Shown: positions 39,123 through 49,710, counted from the stretch's first letter. The stretch is DNA of 64,000 nt from Yersinia vastinensis (GCF_902726565.1 NZ_CACVAF010000003.1:1-64000); one strand, 5' to 3'. Notes: generated by a model from the sequence alone, not told the origin. A program made the numbers and translations.

Positions 39123-40642
39123 TCAAACCCTTGTGCGCTTGCCGTAACCAATGCCGATTCACTGGCCGACTGACGAGAAACATTCGCCGTCAGTTTGCCG
39201 TTCGACATCACCAAGATGCGGTCGGATACCGCCATGATTTCTTTCAGATCTGAGGTGGAAAACAGAATGCCAATTCCCTGCTCAGAGAGTTTCACCATCA
39301 TTTCAAACACATCGGCTTTTGCACCGACATCAATGCCCCGCGTCGGTTCATCCAGCAGTAAAATGTTCGGGCTGGTCAGCAATGAACGGCCAATCACCAC
39401 TTTTTGCTGGTTACCGCCACTGAGTGCCTGAATTTCCACCTCTGGCGAGGAGACTTTGATCGACAAGTCGCCAATCACCGATGCTACCACCTGCGACTCA
39501 CTCTCTTGCCAGATGGCAAAGCGGTGTTTCAGCCGACGCCATAAGCTGGAAATAGTCAGGTTGTTCGCAACCGAGGAAACAGGGAAAATGCCGGTTTTTT
39601 TACGGTCTTCTGGCACCAAACTCATGCCAAGACGGATGCGCTCCGCTGTTGAGGTTCTGGCATTAATCGCGGTGCCATTAAGCCGGATGGTGCCAAGATA
39701 GTTTTGCTGAGTACCCAGTAGGCATTCAAACAGTTCGGTACGCCCGGCCCCCATCAAGCCATAAATCCCAACAATTTCACCTGCGCGAACGGCAAGCGAA
39801 ACTTGGTTCACCACCGTGTTACCGGATTCATTGATTAAAGTAACGTTATCCACTTCCATCATTGGCGCGCCGAAGGTCCGGCCCGGATGAAGGAAGCTGG
39901 AGACTGGATCACTGCCCAACATTTCACGGACAATCCACGGCACATCAATGTCTTTGACCGCCGCCTCTGCTTGAAAGCGCCCATCACGCAAAATAGTGAT
40001 GTAGTCACCAATGGCCATCAGCTCTTCCAGCCGATGTGAAATGTAGATGATGGACACACCTTGGCGGGTCAGCTCACGAATCACCCGAAACAGAATATCG
40101 ACTTCGGTTTTGCTCAGTGCCGAGGTCGGTTCATCCAGAATCAAAATGTCCGCCTGCTCTGCCAGAGCCTTGGCAATTTCAATGAGTTGCTGCTGACCGA
40201 CTTTCAGGTTCGACACCATTTCTTTGGGTGAAATGGCCTGATCAAGGCGTACCATCAGTTGTTCAGCAATCAATTCCTGCGCGGCTTGATTAATCGGTTT
40301 CAGCCCTTGCTGAATCTCGCGCCCCAGAAAAATATTTTCCGCGACATTGAGGTTTTCAGACAAATTCAGCTCCTGATGCACCATGCCGATACCGAGTGCG
40401 GCGGCCTCGCGGGTATTGGCAATCGTTACTGGCTGCTCGTTCAAATAGATCTGCCCAGATGTTGGTTGTTGCACACCGGCCAAAATCTTCATCAGGGTTG
40501 ATTTTCCAGCACCATTTTCACCAATAATCACATTCACTTTGCCGCGATATACGTGGTAACTGACGGCATCTAATGCCAATGTGCCAGGAAAACGCATCGA
40601 AATGTCCTCAGCACGCATGACAATGTCAGGTCTGTGGTCCAT
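39119..40642 (-). CDS. Sugar ABC transporter ATPase, RbsA type (two nucleotide-binding domains)
   Basis: 507-residue tandem ATPase. Domain 1 has Walker A GENGAGKST (about 38) and Walker B LILDEPTSAL; domain 2 has the degenerate Walker A GLMGAGRTEL (about 290), signature LSGGNQQKV and LLLDEPTRGIDVGAK. This two-domain form is typical for importers of ribose-like sugars. Its ATG overlaps the stop of the DUF2291 gene (TAATG). Confidence 0.92.
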   Translation of the reverse strand: MDHRPDIVMRAEDISMRFPGTLALDAVSYHVYRGKVNVIIGENGAGKSTLMKILAGVQQPTSGQIYLNEQPVTIANTREAAALGIGMVHQELNLSENLNVAENIFLGREIQQGLKPINQAAQELIAEQLMVRLDQAISPKEMVSNLKVGQQQLIEIAKALAEQADILILDEPTSALSKTEVDILFRVIRELTRQGVSIIYISHRLEELMAIGDYITILRDGRFQAEAAVKDIDVPWIVREMLGSDPVSSFLHPGRTFGAPMMEVDNVTLINESGNTVVNQVSLAVRAGEIVGIYGLMGAGRTELFECLLGTQQNYLGTIRLNGTAINARTSTAERIRLGMSLVPEDRKKTGIFPVSSVANNLTISSLWRRLKHRFAIWQESESQVVASVIGDLSIKVSSPEVEIQALSGGNQQKVVIGRSLLTSPNILLLDEPTRGIDVGAKADVFEMMVKLSEQGIGILFSTSDLKEIMAVSDRILVMSNGKLTANVSRQSASESALVTASAQGFE

Positions 40643-41259
40643 TAGTGGCCCTCCTTATTCAAACTGAGTGGTACCGCATTACTCAGGTTCGTTGGGGTTA
40701 ATGTCACCGCAGCCAAGACCTCGACTTGCTGCCCAACCCAACTGGCATCAGGTTTTGCCACATCCTGCAAAGCCCGCTTACTTAATGCCTTAGAGAGCTG
40801 GGCGTATTGCACTTGGTTTTTAAAATCCTCGAAACGGATAAAGGTTGACGCATCGCGAATCGCATTGCCTTTAACGATAGGGCCTAATTGCAGCACTTGC
40901 TCGTCACCATCGATAGCAACTTTCATCATGCCTTCCCGCCCTTCTGTTTCTACTGCGACCACTTTGCCGCTAAAGCGCACAAAACGGCTTTGGCTATTCT
41001 TCCCTGTTGCTGGCTGGTTTTGTTGCTGTTTCACTTGTTGCCAACTGAGTGCATTAGTGTTGGCAAACGGCATCACTTTGTTCACCCAAATAGTGGCGGC
41101 GACTTTGTCCGGTGGTTGGTTGTAGTCACTGACGACCGCATTGGGATCAACCGGCAGAATCGGCTTGCCGTTTTCATCCAAATCCACCACGGTGCAAGCC
41201 ACCAGCACGGCGCTTATCACCAACAACCCACCGGCTTTCGAAAGGGCACTGAACCACAT
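40642..41259 (-). CDS. DUF2291 family lipoprotein
   Basis: 205-residue protein with a signal peptide and lipobox LVAC (Cys near residue 22), so probably a periplasm-facing lipoprotein. DUF2291 proteins are recurrently encoded next to ribose-type ABC transporters, but their function is not known to me. It lies between the binding protein and ATPase genes and is separated from the former by a stable hairpin. Confidence 0.85.
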   Translation of the reverse strand: MWFSALSKAGGLLVISAVLVACTVVDLDENGKPILPVDPNAVVSDYNQPPDKVAATIWVNKVMPFANTNALSWQQVKQQQNQPATGKNSQSRFVRFSGKVVAVETEGREGMMKVAIDGDEQVLQLGPIVKGNAIRDASTFIRFEDFKNQVQYAQLSKALSKRALQDVAKPDASWVGQQVEVLAAVTLTPTNLSNAVPLSLNKEGH

Positions 41260-41274
41260 ACTGCCTCCTGTCAG

Positions 41275-41294
41275 GAGGGGCTGCGACGCCCCTC
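41275..41294 (-). other. intercistronic hairpin after the binding-protein gene
   Basis: GAGGGGC (minus strand) pairs with GCCCCTC around a 6-nt loop; no T tail follows. Such hairpins after binding-protein genes commonly protect the upstream mRNA from 3' decay and raise binding-protein yield; that role is inferred. Confidence 0.6.
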
Positions 41295-41333
41295 ATTGCC
41301 TTTAAACGCGCGTGTTAGAATCTGACTTAACGG

Positions 41334-42383
<1,050 letters not shown>

Positions 42384-42472
42384 TCACAAATTAGTCGATA
42401 CGAAAAGAGCCGGATCGGATACGGTCATGGGAAATGAGGAGATAACAGTTGTAAAAACGAATTGATTAGCCG

Positions 42473-42652
42473 ATGAAATCTGAAGGAGTACGACAAGTGG
42501 ACGCGACCACATTATTACACGTGTCGCGCCCTAGAATGTCTGATGTGGTGAATCAAAAAACAGAGAAACTTACTCTTGATGCATTAGTTTGCATGGCGAG
42601 CAATATTGGTAAGAAAGTGACATTTATTCTTGAGTCATTAACTCAATGCTGA
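42473..42652 (+). pseudogene. truncated XRE/HTH_37-like antitoxin fragment
   Basis: A 59-codon frame (ATG 42473, or GTG 42497 with AAGGAG eight bases upstream) contains LLHVSRPRMSDVVN followed by KLTLDALVCMASNIGKKVTF. This is the pattern of the recognition helix and following helices of HTH_37/XRE antitoxins, which are usually 80-100 residues. The first helices are missing and a stop lies in frame just upstream, and no toxin gene is adjacent, so it is most likely a decayed antitoxin gene. Recognition is by eye. Confidence 0.6.
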
Positions 42653-42653
42653 C

Positions 42654-43274
42654 TCAGCGATATAGCTGAACCACAACCGGGGTAACCTGCAATTCATGCT
42701 GCCAATGGCTCAACGTCAGGGCTGCCAACTGGGCTACCCCTTGATAAAATGGGTGCCCGGCATCAGATTGCAGTAAAGCCAGATAGCGGTAAGCCCAAGG
42801 CAGTACATGTTCTGCCAGCAAATCAGGTAGATTTTCGGGTTGATTCTCTGCCAGCCAGGCCGCCATCATCAGCACTAAACCAAACTGATCTTCGGGTTCA
42901 TCCGTATCCAGTGTGACTTCCACTTGCTGCTCGGCCATCCAGTGACGCAATTTGAGGGTCGAATCCCCAAACAGTACATTTTCTTTATCCAGATACACCG
43001 AACCCCAAGGAGGGGCAGGCAAAGCATAAGGGCCAATAAATAACCGCTGCCAGGCTTCTTCCCGCGTTTCCTCTGTCTCTGATTGCGCCAGTAACTTGGC
43101 GATGGGAGCCAGTTGATCTTCACGCCCATAAGGCCATTGTGTTAACCATGAGCCACTGCTCAATTGCGCCACAATATCACTGCATGCCGGGCTGTCTGGC
43201 TCACAATAAAACAGCGCCCCCAGCACTCGGCCTGTCAATGCAATATGTTGATAAACAATGTTATTTTCAACCAT
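42654..43274 (-). CDS. dmsD: DmsD, Tat proofreading chaperone for DMSO reductase
   Basis: Redox enzyme maturation protein (TorD/DmsD family) that binds the twin-arginine leader of DmsA until its cofactor is loaded. The 206-residue, all-helical protein has the leader-binding block GPYALPAPPWGSVYLDKENVLFG-like stretch near residues 75-100 (GPYALPAPPWGSVY) and EPEDQFGLVLMMAAW. Start ATG 43274 with AGGAT upstream. It is downstream of dmsC across a 179-bp gap with repeats. Confidence 0.9.
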   Translation of the reverse strand: MVENNIVYQHIALTGRVLGALFYCEPDSPACSDIVAQLSSGSWLTQWPYGREDQLAPIAKLLAQSETEETREEAWQRLFIGPYALPAPPWGSVYLDKENVLFGDSTLKLRHWMAEQQVEVTLDTDEPEDQFGLVLMMAAWLAENQPENLPDLLAEHVLPWAYRYLALLQSDAGHPFYQGVAQLAALTLSHWQHELQVTPVVVQLYR

Positions 43275-43326
43275 CAAATATTATCCTGAATGATATTGGG
43301 TTCAGATTAAGCCAGCTACTGCCCCC

Positions 43327-43451
43327 CTAGAATAGCAAAGCGCAGTAGCCGTTTAGTGAACACACTCGATCAAGGCGTTGCGAGCAAAGTCAGTCTGGGC
43401 GAGCACTGCGCCAACCCAGAATGGCAAGGCGCAGCAGCCGTTTAGTGAACA
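43327..43451. repeat. imperfect 36-bp direct repeat pair between dmsC and dmsD
   Basis: 43327-43362 and 43416-43451 share GCGCAG(T/C)AGCCGTTTAGTGAACA and most flanking bases, offset 89 bp. The second copy ends at the dmsC stop. The sequence looks like a dispersed intergenic element rather than coding DNA. Confidence 0.75.
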
Positions 43452-43452
43452 A

Positions 43453-44328
43453 TTACCCGCCGACGGCCATACCGACTGTCATATGCAGCCCGTAAAACAC
43501 ACCGCGACCAATCAATTCACCCGCAATAATCAGTAGCATGGCAAAGATCATCCCCAGTGTCATTGGTGTGCGACCACGGATCAACGGACAAATCCAGCAC
43601 CCCAACCCCAAGACTAGCAGCACTAACCGCCAGACCATTAACGTCCCGTAATTGGGAATAAGCTCTGAAGCCTGTTGTACTGAGCTATAAATAGTCGACA
43701 AACTCGCTGCCTGCATAATGACACTAGCAATACTGATAATCAGCGCCAATACACTGATCATCGGTAATTGCAGCATCATACGGCCATGGGTACCGTCCAT
43801 ATTGACATCAGCCAGTTGCAGCAGCAGATAGCCTAACATTGGGCCACCGATAAAGACGGTCAAGACAAAGCCCAGCGGCGTATAGAGGTTGTCCCACGTT
43901 GGCACGGTATCAATGGAATAAACCATACACATGGCATAAACAAATACCACGCCCAAGACCATTGCCACCACCAGCCAGATTTTACCGAGCATAGCAGGCA
44001 TTTTCTCTAATACCGCCAGCAACCAGTAAAAACCAGCCACTGCAAAGAACGCCGAACCTGCGGCAATCTCATTACTCAGTGCTGATTCCCCGACTCTGTT
44101 CAATGAGTTGAACGCGCGCATAGGCGACCCTAAGTGCAATGTCGAGGCGATAAAGGCCAGCGCCATCAGTACCCACAAGACAAACATGCTACGGTGAATC
44201 CGCAGTTGTTGCCCGCGATTAAAACCACCGAATATCAGTGCTAGCCCCAGAACAATAAAGCCCCCGACCACACACTGCCCCAGAACCGTAAAGACCATTA
44301 GCGGCCATTCATGCCATCCCATGCCCAT
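43453..44328 (-). CDS. dmsC: DmsC, DMSO reductase membrane anchor
   Basis: Integral membrane subunit that oxidises menaquinol and passes electrons to DmsB. The 291-residue protein has eight membrane segments; GWHEWPLMVFTVLGQCV, LHLGSPMRAFNSLNRVG and GRGVFYGLHMTVGM match E. coli DmsC. The ATG at 44328 follows AGGAGGTG placed at the dmsB stop; upstream in-frame codons fall inside dmsB. Confidence 0.95.
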   Translation of the reverse strand: MGMGWHEWPLMVFTVLGQCVVGGFIVLGLALIFGGFNRGQQLRIHRSMFVLWVLMALAFIASTLHLGSPMRAFNSLNRVGESALSNEIAAGSAFFAVAGFYWLLAVLEKMPAMLGKIWLVVAMVLGVVFVYAMCMVYSIDTVPTWDNLYTPLGFVLTVFIGGPMLGYLLLQLADVNMDGTHGRMMLQLPMISVLALIISIASVIMQAASLSTIYSSVQQASELIPNYGTLMVWRLVLLVLGLGCWICPLIRGRTPMTLGMIFAMLLIIAGELIGRGVFYGLHMTVGMAVGG

Positions 44329-44329
44329 G

Positions 44330-44947
44330 TTACACCTCCTCCGGATTTGCCAGATGGCCGGTGGTATCTCTGACCGGGCGGCTGTTGGCATTCGGTTTCA
44401 CGACAATATTTGGCAGCGTGAAATGCGCCGATGGCAATGGCGCGACTTCCGCTAAGTCACCGTATTTCTCGCGCAGTTCATCAATCGGGGCCATATCCAA
44501 CGCTCGCAGTGGGCAGGAGTCGACACAAATCGGCTTTTTACCCGCGGCCACACGCTCATAGCAGCCATCACACTTGGTCATATGCCCTTTTTCGGCATCA
44601 TATTGCGGCGCACCGTATGGGCAAGCCATATCGCAGTAGCGACAACCAATACAAATGTCCTCGTTCACCACCACAAAGCCGTCATCGCGTTTATGCATTG
44701 CACCACTCGGGCACACTTTGGTACAGGCGGGGTCGCTACAGTGGTTGCAGGCAATAGACAGATAGTAAGCGAACACATTCTGATGCCATGCACCATTATC
44801 CTGCTGCCAATCCCCCCCGGCATATTCGTAGATGCGCCGGAAGCTGACATCCGTTGATAAGTTTTTGAAATCCTTGCAAGCCAGTTCGCAAGTTTTGCAA
44901 CCCGTGCAACGGCTGGAGTCGATGTAAAAACCATATTGCGTCATCAT
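44330..44947 (-). CDS. dmsB: DmsB, DMSO reductase iron-sulfur subunit
   Basis: Electron-transfer subunit with four [4Fe-4S] clusters. The 205-residue protein has four cysteine groups: CTGCKTCELACK, CNHCSDPACTKVCP, CIGCRYCDMACP and CDGCYERV...CVDSCP. It sits 8 bp after dmsA and one base before dmsC, so the three are one operon. Confidence 0.96.
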   Translation of the reverse strand: MMTQYGFYIDSSRCTGCKTCELACKDFKNLSTDVSFRRIYEYAGGDWQQDNGAWHQNVFAYYLSIACNHCSDPACTKVCPSGAMHKRDDGFVVVNEDICIGCRYCDMACPYGAPQYDAEKGHMTKCDGCYERVAAGKKPICVDSCPLRALDMAPIDELREKYGDLAEVAPLPSAHFTLPNIVVKPNANSRPVRDTTGHLANPEEV

Positions 44948-44955
44948 TTAGCTCC

Positions 44956-47400
44956 TTATGCCTTGGTTACTTGAACGAGGTTGGTGTGGGATGGGTTCCC
45001 TTTCGCCAACGGAGACGGTCGCTGAGTCGTTAACACGTTAATGCTGCCCGCTCGGTCGATACGTTTCTCATCCGGGCTGTACCATGCCCCCTCGCCCAAT
45101 GCGACAACCCCCGGCATCATGCGCGGTGTGACTTTAGCGTTAATCTGAACTTCGCCACGGCCATTGAATATCCGCACCATATCGCCATTTTTGATATTGC
45201 GCTCTCTAGCATCTATCGGGTTAATCCACATCTCTTGGCGACAAGATGCTTTGAGTACATCGACGTTACCGTAAGTAGAGTGGGTTCTGGATTTGTAATG
45301 GAACCCGGTCAGTTGCAGTGGATACTTCTGGTTAAGCGGGTCATCAAAGCTTTCGAAACCGGCGGCATACACTGGCAGCGGATCGATAACATCGTCAGGT
45401 TGTAACTCCCACGTATTTGCAATCTGCGCCAACTCAGCGGAGTAAATCTCGATTTTACCGGATGGTGTGCTGAGTGGATTAGCTTCAGGATCGGCGCGGA
45501 ACGCTTTATAGGCCACATGATGGCCCTCAGGATCGCGTTTTTTAAAGATCCCCTGCGCGCGGAACTCCTCGAATGAAGGCAGCTCTGGAATGGCCTCTTG
45601 CGATTGTTGGTAAAGGTAGCGTAACCAACCTTCTTGCGTGCGCCCTTCCGTAAATTGCTGCTCGACCCCCATGCGTTTTGCCAGCTCAGTGGTCATCTCG
45701 TAAATGTTTTTGCATTCAAAGCGCGGTTTGATTACCTGATCAGCAAAGATGACATACGCCATGTTGCCACTGGACGCATCAAGGCAGAAGTCCATCTGCT
45801 CAGAAGCGGTGCAGTCTGGCAAGATAATATCGGCGTATTTCGCCGACGATGTCATATGGTTATCGATGACCACAATCATTTCGCACTTCTTATCATCTTG
45901 CAAAATGTCATGGGTACGGTTGATTTCAGCGTGCTGATTAATCAGGCAGTTACTGGCGTAGTTCCAAATAAATTTGATCGGCACATCCAGCTTATCTTTG
46001 CCACGGACACCATCGCGAGTCGCCGTCATTTCTGGGCCACGCTCAATGGCATCAGTCCACATGAACATAGAAATACTGGTTTTAACCGGGTTTTCTAAGG
46101 TTGGCATTCGAACAAACGGCAAACCATAGGAGCCTTCTCGAGCACCAGAGTTACCGCCATTAATGCCGACGTTACCCGTCAAAATAGCCAGCATGGCAAT
46201 GGCGCGGCTGGTATTCTCACCGTTGGAATGACGCTGTGGCCCCCAACCCTGCGCAATGTAAGCCGGTTTGACCGACCCTATCTCACGCCCCAGCTTGATG
46301 ATTTTTGCCGCCGGAATCCCAGTAATAGCCTCTGCCCACTGTGGCGTTTTGGCGGTTTTATCTGCCCCCTCCCCTAAAATATAAGCCTTATAATGACCGT
46401 TTTTCGGTGCACCCTCTGGCAACGTTTTCTCGTCATAGCCGACGCAATATTTGTCGAGGAATGGCTGATCAACCAGATTTTCAGTGATCATGACATAAGC
46501 CAATGCAGAGGCCAGTGCGGCATCGGTTCCTGGTCTAATCGGGATCCACTCGTCTTCACGACCAGCGGCGGTATCAGTATAGCGAGGATCAATCACAATC
46601 ATCTTAGCATTGGATTTTTCCCGCGCCTGTTCCAGATAATAGGTGACGCCGCCACCACTCATCCGGGTTTCGCCGGGGTTGTTACCAAACATCACCACTA
46701 ACTTGCTGTTTTCAATATCTGATGGGCTATTACCATCAGCCCAGCCGCCATAGGTGTAATTCAGACCCGCAGCAATTTGTGCAGTACTGTAGTCGCCATA
46801 ATGATTAAGATAGCCACCACAGCAATTCATTAAACGCGCCAATAGTGTTGAACCCGGTGGCCAAGAGCGGGTCATGGTGCCACCCAGAGTCCCAGTGCCG
46901 TAATTCAGATAAATGGCTTCATTGCCATATTCTTTGATAATGTGCTGCATACTGGCGGCGATAGTATCAAAAGCCTCTTCCCACGAGATGCGTTTGAATT
47001 TACCCTCCCCACGCGCACCAACACGCTTCATCGGGTATTTCAATCGGTCAGGGTTATATACTCGACGGCGCATTGAACGGCCACGCAAGCACGCACGTAC
47101 TTGATGTAAGCCATCAAAATTATCATCGCCGGTATTGTCAGTTTCGACATATTTAATTTCGCCATCAACAACATGCATACGTAATGGACAGCGGCTACCG
47201 CAGTTAACGGTGCAAGCACTCCAAATGACTTTACCGTCATTGGTGGGGTTGATTGCAGATTGGACAGCACGGGCCGTGCGGGAGAACGGCAGCGAAAACG
47301 CGCCGGTGGCGATGGCAAGGCCGCCAACGAGTGTCGTTTGGACCAGTTTTCGGCGCGAAACTTCTGCTGTTAACAGTCGGGATTCGTTGGTCTCTTTCAT
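44956..47400 (-). CDS. dmsA: DmsA, DMSO reductase catalytic subunit (molybdopterin, Tat-exported)
   Basis: Catalytic subunit that reduces DMSO and related S- and N-oxides in anaerobic respiration. The 814-residue precursor has a twin-arginine leader SRRKLVQTTLVGG, an Fe-S site CTVNCGSRCPLRMHV with a further Cys in RACLRG, and the bis-MGD domains including the Mo-ligand region GDYSTAQ. The ATG at 47400 (MKETNESRL) follows GGGAA; a reading from 47421 adds seven residues without support. dmsB and dmsC follow. Confidence 0.96.
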   Translation of the reverse strand: MKETNESRLLTAEVSRRKLVQTTLVGGLAIATGAFSLPFSRTARAVQSAINPTNDGKVIWSACTVNCGSRCPLRMHVVDGEIKYVETDNTGDDNFDGLHQVRACLRGRSMRRRVYNPDRLKYPMKRVGARGEGKFKRISWEEAFDTIAASMQHIIKEYGNEAIYLNYGTGTLGGTMTRSWPPGSTLLARLMNCCGGYLNHYGDYSTAQIAAGLNYTYGGWADGNSPSDIENSKLVVMFGNNPGETRMSGGGVTYYLEQAREKSNAKMIVIDPRYTDTAAGREDEWIPIRPGTDAALASALAYVMITENLVDQPFLDKYCVGYDEKTLPEGAPKNGHYKAYILGEGADKTAKTPQWAEAITGIPAAKIIKLGREIGSVKPAYIAQGWGPQRHSNGENTSRAIAMLAILTGNVGINGGNSGAREGSYGLPFVRMPTLENPVKTSISMFMWTDAIERGPEMTATRDGVRGKDKLDVPIKFIWNYASNCLINQHAEINRTHDILQDDKKCEMIVVIDNHMTSSAKYADIILPDCTASEQMDFCLDASSGNMAYVIFADQVIKPRFECKNIYEMTTELAKRMGVEQQFTEGRTQEGWLRYLYQQSQEAIPELPSFEEFRAQGIFKKRDPEGHHVAYKAFRADPEANPLSTPSGKIEIYSAELAQIANTWELQPDDVIDPLPVYAAGFESFDDPLNQKYPLQLTGFHYKSRTHSTYGNVDVLKASCRQEMWINPIDARERNIKNGDMVRIFNGRGEVQINAKVTPRMMPGVVALGEGAWYSPDEKRIDRAGSINVLTTQRPSPLAKGNPSHTNLVQVTKA

Positions 47401-47604
47401 AAGATTCCCACTTGGTTGCATTCCAGAAAATGGAGATCACCCGCAAAGATGACATCCGATTAATTCAAAAAAATGAGTAAATAAGCGGGATGGAAGGGGT
47501 ACTTAGTGGGGGCCGCTGACCCAATTACGGCAAGTTTTATAATTAGGATAATTAATAACCCGTCCCGCTAGCACTATTTTTACCTCTTTTGGGTAGTGCG
47601 GGAT

Positions 47605-47618
47605 TTGTTTGGCATCAA
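47605..47618 (-). promoter_or_regulatory. candidate FNR site upstream of dmsA
   Basis: On the minus strand TTGATGCCAAACAA matches TTGAT-N4-ATCAA at 9 of 10 positions. AATAGT near 47574-47579 could be the -10 box, placing the site close to -41.5 and the start about 170 bp before dmsA. FNR control of dmsABC is known in E. coli. The remainder of the 287-bp gap holds no gene. Confidence 0.5.
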
Positions 47619-47687
47619 TAAAGCAGTAAGGATTTGGTTTTCCCTGCTGCTTTATAGTGAATTTGTGATGAAAAACGGTTCTATTAT

Positions 47688-48836
47688 TTAGCAGGCTTGA
47701 TGATAGAGCGCCATGATCTCATCAATCGTGGTGTCGCGCGGGTTTCCTCCGGTACAAACATCAGCAAATGCTGCTACCGCCAACACCGGAATATCATCGG
47801 CCCGCATCCCCACAGCACTCAGAGAAGATGGAATACCGATATCGCGGTTTAAGGCAATCACTGCCTCAATAGTTTGCTCGCGCACCTGCTCCAACGGTGA
47901 ACTTTGGGCGTTATCCAACCCCATTGCCATGGCGATTTGGCGAAAACGCTCGCCAGTATAAGGGGCGTTATAGCGCATGATATACGGCAGTAAAATCGCA
48001 TTGGCGACACCATGTGGCATGTTATAAAACGCCCCCAGCGGGTGAGCCATTCCATGCACCAATCCAAGACCCACATTCGAAAATCCCATTCCCGCGATAT
48101 ACTGCCCAAGCGCCATATCCTCGGTTGCTGTCGCATCGCCTTTTACGGAAGCACGCAATGACCGATTGATAATTTCGATAGCTTTCAGATGCAAAGCATC
48201 CGTGAGTTCCCAAGCCCCTTTCGTCAAATACCCCTCTATAGCATGGGTTAGAGCATCCACACCGGTAGCAGCCTTGAGCGCTGCGGGCATGCTATCCATC
48301 ATATCGGCATCAATAAAGGCAATAGCAGGAATCGCATGAGGGTCAACACAAACAAACTTGCGCCGCCGCTCTTCATCGGTAATGACGTAATTGATAGTGA
48401 CTTCTGCTGCTGTACCCGCCGTGGTTGGGATAGCCAGAATCGGTACGCAAGGCTGGTGGGTGTCGGCAACCCCTTCCAGACTGCGCACATCAGAAAATTC
48501 AGGGTTATTAATGATAATACCAATAGCTTTACAGGTATCTTGTGGTGAACCACCGCCAAGAGCTATCAGATAATCCGCTCCACTTTGCCGAAAGGCAGCC
48601 ACTCCTTGTTGCACAATACTGATAGTCGGATTGGGTTTAACAGCGTCAAAAACCGCAAAGTCCAGACTCGCCTGTTCCAGACGGTCCATTAAACGCGTTG
48701 CCACACCACATTCGAGCAATATTTTATCTGTTACCACTAAAGCTTTTTGATAGCCGCGCCGAGATACCTCGTCGGTCAAGGCATCCAGTGAACCGCGACC
48801 AAACCAGGCCATTTCATTTAAAATCATTCTATTCAT
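47688..48836 (-). CDS. fucO: FucO, lactaldehyde reductase (iron-dependent alcohol dehydrogenase)
   Basis: Reduces L-lactaldehyde to 1,2-propanediol with NADH during anaerobic fucose use. The 382-residue group III alcohol dehydrogenase has GGGSPQDTCKAIGI (NAD site), Fe ligands in GVDALTHAIEGY and GMAHPLGAFYNMPHG, and near-identity to E. coli FucO. It lies 30 bp after fucA. Confidence 0.96.
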   Translation of the reverse strand: MNRMILNEMAWFGRGSLDALTDEVSRRGYQKALVVTDKILLECGVATRLMDRLEQASLDFAVFDAVKPNPTISIVQQGVAAFRQSGADYLIALGGGSPQDTCKAIGIIINNPEFSDVRSLEGVADTHQPCVPILAIPTTAGTAAEVTINYVITDEERRRKFVCVDPHAIPAIAFIDADMMDSMPAALKAATGVDALTHAIEGYLTKGAWELTDALHLKAIEIINRSLRASVKGDATATEDMALGQYIAGMGFSNVGLGLVHGMAHPLGAFYNMPHGVANAILLPYIMRYNAPYTGERFRQIAMAMGLDNAQSSPLEQVREQTIEAVIALNRDIGIPSSLSAVGMRADDIPVLAVAAFADVCTGGNPRDTTIDEIMALYHQAC

Positions 48837-48866
48837 GATTGATTCCTCAATGTGTTAATCCACTGA

Positions 48867-49514
48867 CTATTCTTCGACCCGCAAACCGTAGGTTTTGAAT
48901 TTCTCCAAAACCACACTGATTTCCTCTTTAGATAACACCGGGACCTCATCAACAATGGGCAAAATAGCCAATAGTAGCGTGGCCAATACCTCCACTTCGT
49001 GAGCTAACCACAATGCTTTTGCCAGATTTTCTTCACACGCAATCAGTCCGTGATGCTGCAATAGTGTCGCCTTACGGTGTTTCATTGCATTAGCGACATG
49101 CTCTGAAAGTGCTTTGGTGCCAAAAGTGGCGTAAGGTGCACATGGGATATCATCCCCTCCAGCGGCCGCAATCATGTAATGAATGGCGGGGATTGGACGG
49201 TTAAGAATCGAAACTGCCGTACAATGAATGGAATGATTGTGCACCACGGCATTGGCATCGGGGCGAGTCTGGTAAACCGCCTGATGAAAACGCCATTCAC
49301 TGGAGGGAACTTTACCGGCTTCATGGTGGCCGTCAGCATCAATATAAACAATGTGCGACTCAGTCAGTTTGTCGTAGGCAATACCCGACGGCGTAATCAA
49401 AAATCCTTCCTGATAGCGCACGCTAACATTACCTGCGGTTCCTTGATTAAGGCCCAATCGGGTCATTTCCAGGCAAGTGTTAATAATGTCGCGCGCCAAT
49501 GCTTCTTTCTTCAT
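48867..49514 (-). CDS. fucA: FucA, L-fuculose-1-phosphate aldolase
   Basis: Zinc class II aldolase that splits fuculose 1-phosphate into DHAP and L-lactaldehyde. The 215-residue product has the substrate loop NQGTAGNVSVR, the catalytic Glu in PSSEWRFH (about 73), zinc ligands in VVHNHSIH (92, 94) and LLQHHGL (155). It heads fucAO and is divergent from fucP. Confidence 0.97.
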   Translation of the reverse strand: MKKEALARDIINTCLEMTRLGLNQGTAGNVSVRYQEGFLITPSGIAYDKLTESHIVYIDADGHHEAGKVPSSEWRFHQAVYQTRPDANAVVHNHSIHCTAVSILNRPIPAIHYMIAAAGGDDIPCAPYATFGTKALSEHVANAMKHRKATLLQHHGLIACEENLAKALWLAHEVEVLATLLLAILPIVDEVPVLSKEEISVVLEKFKTYGLRVEE

Positions 49515-49645
49515 TTATTCCTCTCTTACACCTAAATATAAAAATGCATTAAATAATGGATAGGGGCCAATGAACGTTAACAATGGTGAATGTGAGAGAT
49601 ATTTTTCGCTTATTTATTTGAAGTCAAAAATTAAGCATACAAATT

Positions 49646-49661
49646 TGTGATCAATGTCATG
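49646..49661. promoter_or_regulatory. candidate CRP site, fucA side
   Basis: TGTGATCAATGTCATG fits TGTGA-N6-TCACA with a perfect left half. It lies about 130 bp upstream of fucA. Confidence 0.5.
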
Positions 49662-49710
49662 ACTATTGCTCACTTTCTGGCAATTTAAATTTTATTTATT
49701 TTTATAAAAT

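Noticed and set aside
47440-47475. TTGAATTAATCGG near dmsA as an FNR site
   Set aside because: The half-sites are not spaced for TTGAT-N4-ATCAA; the site at 47605 fits better.
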